Source: Mesorhabditis belari (taxonomy: Eukaryota; Nematoda; Chromadorea; Rhabditida; Rhabditidae). Taken from it: 64,000 nt of DNA. The stretch spans positions 62,001 to 126,000 of the forward strand of contig CAUEEP010000378.1 in NCBI GenBank assembly GCA_958450365.1, in the 5' to 3' direction. The first letter of the stretch is position 1. Each line of letters opens with the position of its first letter. The translations under genes were made by a program, and so were the position numbers. This document shows, in pieces, positions 61,350 to 64,000 of this stretch. Below the pieces are notes generated by a model. It was not told the origin of the DNA. It saw only the letters and a list, made by a program, of their open reading frames with translations, and ran no database searches.

Positions 61350-61420
61350 TGCATCAGGGAACGAACCCCCATGCTCTAGGCGGAACGCTAAATCGTTATC
61401 CAGTAGGCCACCAATAGACC
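61350..61420 (-). pseudogene. tRNA-like sequence
   Basis: On the - strand: GGTGGCCTACTGGATAACGA, GCGTTCCGCC, GGGGGTTCGTTCCCTGATGC. A similar block (GGTGGCCGACTGGCTAGCGA .. CGAGTTCAATCCCTGATAC) lies at 61,508-61,580. An 11-18 base fragment of the first (GGCGGAACGCTAAATCGTTA) recurs at 63,532. They form a family with tRNA-like D and T arms, but no sound anticodon arm. Confidence 0.45.
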
Positions 61421-61724
61421 TTTTTCCCCGTCAGAAAGCAGCGTTTTAAAGCAATTGTTTAAAGCATCAAAGACTAGAAGCTGTATAAAAAGAAAAGTAT
61501 CCAAAAAGTTGTATCAGGGATTGAACTCGGATCTTGTGAGTGGCAGGCGAACTCGCTAGCCAGTCGGCCACCAGCCTATTTCTCACCGGCGAGGAAAAAA
61601 GGGTTTTAAAACATTTTTGACCGAAATTTTCGATTGAAAGAAAGTCATTTGTCAAATTTTGATTTCAGAAAAATCAAAACCCTGATTTCTTCGATTTTAA
61701 AACATAAAATTAAAGTAATTAACA

Positions 61725-62015
61725 AATAAATACCACAAAATTTCATTTAGATTTTATAATTCAATTCAATTCACCTATCTTTCCCCCTAAAGCCAACCCA
61801 AAAGCCCAAAAGCCCAAAAGCCCAATTTTTTCTATCACAAATCGACTCTATAAGCTTTCAAGTAAAGTAATTAACAAATAAATACCACAAAATTTCATTT
61901 AGATTTTATAATTCAATTCAATTCACCTATCTTTCCTCTTAAAACCAACCCAAAAGCCCAAAAGCCCAAAAACCCAATTTTTCCTATCACAAATCGACTC
62001 TATAAGCTTTCAAGT
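61725..62015 (+). repeat. 140-bp tandem duplication
   Basis: AAAGTAATTAACAAATAAAT ... ATCGACTCTATAAGCTTTCA appears twice (61,711-61,862 and 61,864-62,013), about 95% alike by eye, each with an AAAGCCCAAAAGCCC run. Confidence 0.8.
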
Positions 62016-62227
62016 ATCATAATTCTTTTCGTTTATAATTCTAATTGTGTAATTGTTGCCGTAGTCTACGAATTATGCTAACTTTTGCACTAATTTAACC
62101 TCTTTTATCACCCTTTTTTATCACCTTTTTCTTTTAATTCTACATTTCTCTTTTGACTTTTCATTGACTAATTTTTGGTGGGTTTTTTTTTTCTTTTGAT
62201 GAAAAAGGGAATGGGCAGAATGGGGTA

Positions 62228-62461
62228 TTGAAATTCAATTCCCAATTTGACATCGTGCCATCCATCCTCGCAAACATCCTTTCTTCTCACATTTTGATGT
62301 TTTCTATAGTTCGAGAAAAGAAAACATTCAAAAATTTGAACATTTTCTCAAGAATTTTTTCTTATTTATTATGGAACTTGCTCCCAAACGACATACGAGA
62401 AATTCAGTCGCTTTTCATATTCAAGAAACGTATCGATGCTTTAGATCTAGTGGCTCTTTGC
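62228..62461 (+). CDS. Possible orphan exon
   Basis: An open frame (MKFNSQFDIVPSILANILSS ... LLPNDIREIQSLFIFKKRID, ALDLVALC) ends at a strong donor TGCC|gtaagt (62,462). It has mixed hydrophobic/polar composition unlike the satellites around it, and LLPNDIREI recalls an F-box start but is too short to call. No partner exon found. Confidence 0.2.
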
Positions 62462-62739
62462 CGTAAGTAATTGGCTTATTGATTTCAGTATGTGCATTTC
62501 TCTATGATTTCTTTCACTTTATCGTTTGAATAAAGTATTATTATTCTAACTTTTTCTTTTTCCATTTTCTCTTATTTATTTCATTCTACTTATATCTAAA
62601 GGCCTAGCGTCTTCGTTTGTGAACCGATTTTGCTGAAAATCACACAACAAATAGAGAATTATAAATAATATTATAATATCGAATTATCAATATCAATAAG
62701 ATCCATGTTTAAGCGTTTTCTTAAAACTCAAAAAATTCT

Positions 62740-62800
62740 GGCCACACCCGGAATTGAACCCTTGACCCATAGATCTCCAACTTTTCCCTGCTTAGCTTAA
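62740..62800 (-). pseudogene. tRNA-like T-arm fragment
   Basis: ACCCGGAATTGAACCCTTGACCC matches an inverted B box with a 3' acceptor strand; the 5' half is not recognisable. Confidence 0.35.
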
Positions 62801-63345
62801 GCCTGAGCCTAAACTAAGCCTAAGTCTAAGAGTCTGAGTCTGAGCCTAATTCTAGACATGGCAGCGATCTGAAACTTTGCGTGGATACCCCCCTTGGGTT
62901 GCAAAGCACAAGGGCAATTGCTTGCCCCTTAGCTCCTAACCGGCTGAGATCCAGAAAATGGGGGTTCAGCCCAGACCCAAATAGACTTAGTGCGAGGCGC
63001 TAGCCACTAGCCTTCGCACTAAGTCCAAGCATAAGCATAAGCCTAAGTCAAATCCTAAGCCTAAGCCTATGCCTAACCCTGAGGCTAAGCCTAAGCCTAA
63101 GCCAAATCCTAAGCCTAAGCCTATGCCTAACCCTGAGGCTAAGCCTAAGCCTAAGCCAAATCCTAAGCCTAAGCCTATGCCTAACCCTGAGGCTAAGCCT
63201 AAGCCTAAGCCAAATCCTAAGCCTAAGCCTATGCCTAACCCTGAGGCTAAGCCTAAGCCTAAGCCAAATCCTAAGCCTAACCCTGAGGCTAAGCCTAAGC
63301 CTAAGCCTATGTCCAACCCTGAGCCTAAGCTAAGCCTTTAAGCTT
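62795..63345 (-). repeat. TTAGGC-derived 54-bp higher-order array (telomere-like)
   Basis: On the - strand it reads TTAGGCTTAGGC with variants. From 63,040 to 63,340 a 54-bp block (9 hexamers, marked by AACCCTGAGG at 63,075, 63,129, 63,183, 63,237, 63,279) repeats. 54 is a multiple of three, so both strands are open ([27 protein letters not shown]), which I treat as artefact. TTAGGC is the nematode telomere hexamer. A unit-free gap (62,850-63,020) contains unique sequence. Confidence 0.75.
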
Positions 63346-63349
63346 TTCC

Positions 63350-64000
63350 TTATTGTTAGCGCTTTAAACATGTGATTTAGTCAATTAAGCTAATAAAATT
63401 TCAGTTTAATTACACTTAGAGAGACTTGGGTCTTTTTTTTGTTTTTTACTAGCACTACAAACCAAGTCAAGCGATCAAAAGCAGTAAAGTGAGCTTACTC
63501 CAAAAGGAAAATTGGGTTTAAAACACGCTGGGCGGAACGCTAAATCGTTATCCAGATTTAAAACACGCTTGGGCATAACGTTGACAAATTGTAAGCTATT
63601 GATTGAGATTTGTTTTTAAAGAATTTTTTTGGAGAATTTCATTGCTAGACTTTTGGTAGAAGAAATGTCGATAAAATCGAAGAAATCAAAGACTTTCTAT
63701 CGATATTATATTGATACTTTATTCAGGACATGAAATAAAGCGTAATCAGTCAGACAATACACAAATCTACACATAAATACATAGAGAATGATGAGATATT
63801 TTACTCGGCGATGTGGAGGCGGGGAGAAAAGAAGATAGATAGAAGATAGGCTTCTTGCTTTAATAACCTCAGGCCATGAATGGGCCAACCCAGTGGAAGA
63901 GTGAACTCCGCTAGAGAAGGGATCTCTAGTCAGCTCTAGAGAAGACACCTCTAGTCTGGGCGCACGGGCTAGAGAAGAGAACCCTAGGAATGGGCCAACC
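63350..64000. other. Right edge, unassigned
   Basis: A duplicated GGCGGAACGCTAAATCGTTA piece (63,531). The last 110 bases start and end with AATGGGCCAACC and contain GCTAGAGAAG three times, suggesting a tandem repeat running out of the window. Confidence 0.4.

Noticed and set aside
62987..63341. PKPKPNPKP / GLGLGFGL repeat proteins
   Set aside because: A 54-bp telomere-like repeat divisible by three; open on both strands at once, with no gene context.

Overview
This is nuclear DNA from a nematode, AT-rich and repeat-rich. The signs are: mostly consensus GT..AG introns (several of 35-60 bases, others 1-3 kb), C. elegans-style 3' splice sites (TTTCAG or TTTTAG), likely trans-splice acceptors just 5' of two start codons, Tc3-like and mariner/maT transposons, a tandem-CTLD lectin gene, and degenerate TTAGGC (nematode telomere-type) arrays. 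I cannot name the species. No prokaryotic or viral genes were seen.

Four multi-exon genes could be assembled by hand with consistent phases. (1) A secreted two-domain C-type lectin, + strand, 5949-10805, 9 exons, 290 aa. (2, 3) Two tandem + strand paralogs of erlin, the SPFH-domain ER protein: 18183-25679 (379 aa) and 27842-37709 (344 aa), 11 exons each. (4) An SLC10 / sodium-bile-acid-symporter-family membrane protein, - strand, 45723-40618, 10 exons, 449 aa. The left edge (1-1622, - strand) holds part of an unrecognised secreted-protein gene with an in-frame stop in the visible copy. A few lone exon-like ORFs (52820, 60664, 62228) are weaker. There are two good tRNA-Lys genes at 2852-2924 (CTT) and 3873-3958 (TTT, with a 13-base intron), plus about a dozen decayed tRNA-like sequences.

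The rest is repeat. Nearly every long intron and intergenic gap holds its own minisatellite, with units of 6-54 bp and more than 30 arrays. These are interspersed with MITEs, deletion-derived mariner/maT elements, a decayed mariner, Tc3-like transposase fragments in a large palindrome (49.86-52.77 kb) and a non-LTR retrotransposon tail (11.75-12.22 kb). Many long ORFs are only stop-free satellite.

Layout: 0-1.7 kb edge gene; 1.7-5.9 kb repeats and tRNAs; 5.9-10.8 kb lectin; 10.8-18.1 kb transposon and repeat desert; 18.2-37.7 kb erlin pair; 37.7-40.4 kb satellite interrupted by a mariner; 40.6-45.7 kb SLC10 gene with a heat-shock-element-like tandem array directly upstream (45.84-46.29 kb); 46.3-64 kb almost only repeats. 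The genes do not form an obvious pathway. Erlins are ER-membrane scaffolds for ERAD and lipid regulation, the SLC10 protein is a membrane transporter and the lectin is secreted. The most notable points are the GAANNTTC array in the SLC10 promoter, a short motif dispersed at 12 places, an intron minisatellite built from a splice acceptor plus exon start, and the visible birth of a minisatellite from a MITE terminal repeat.
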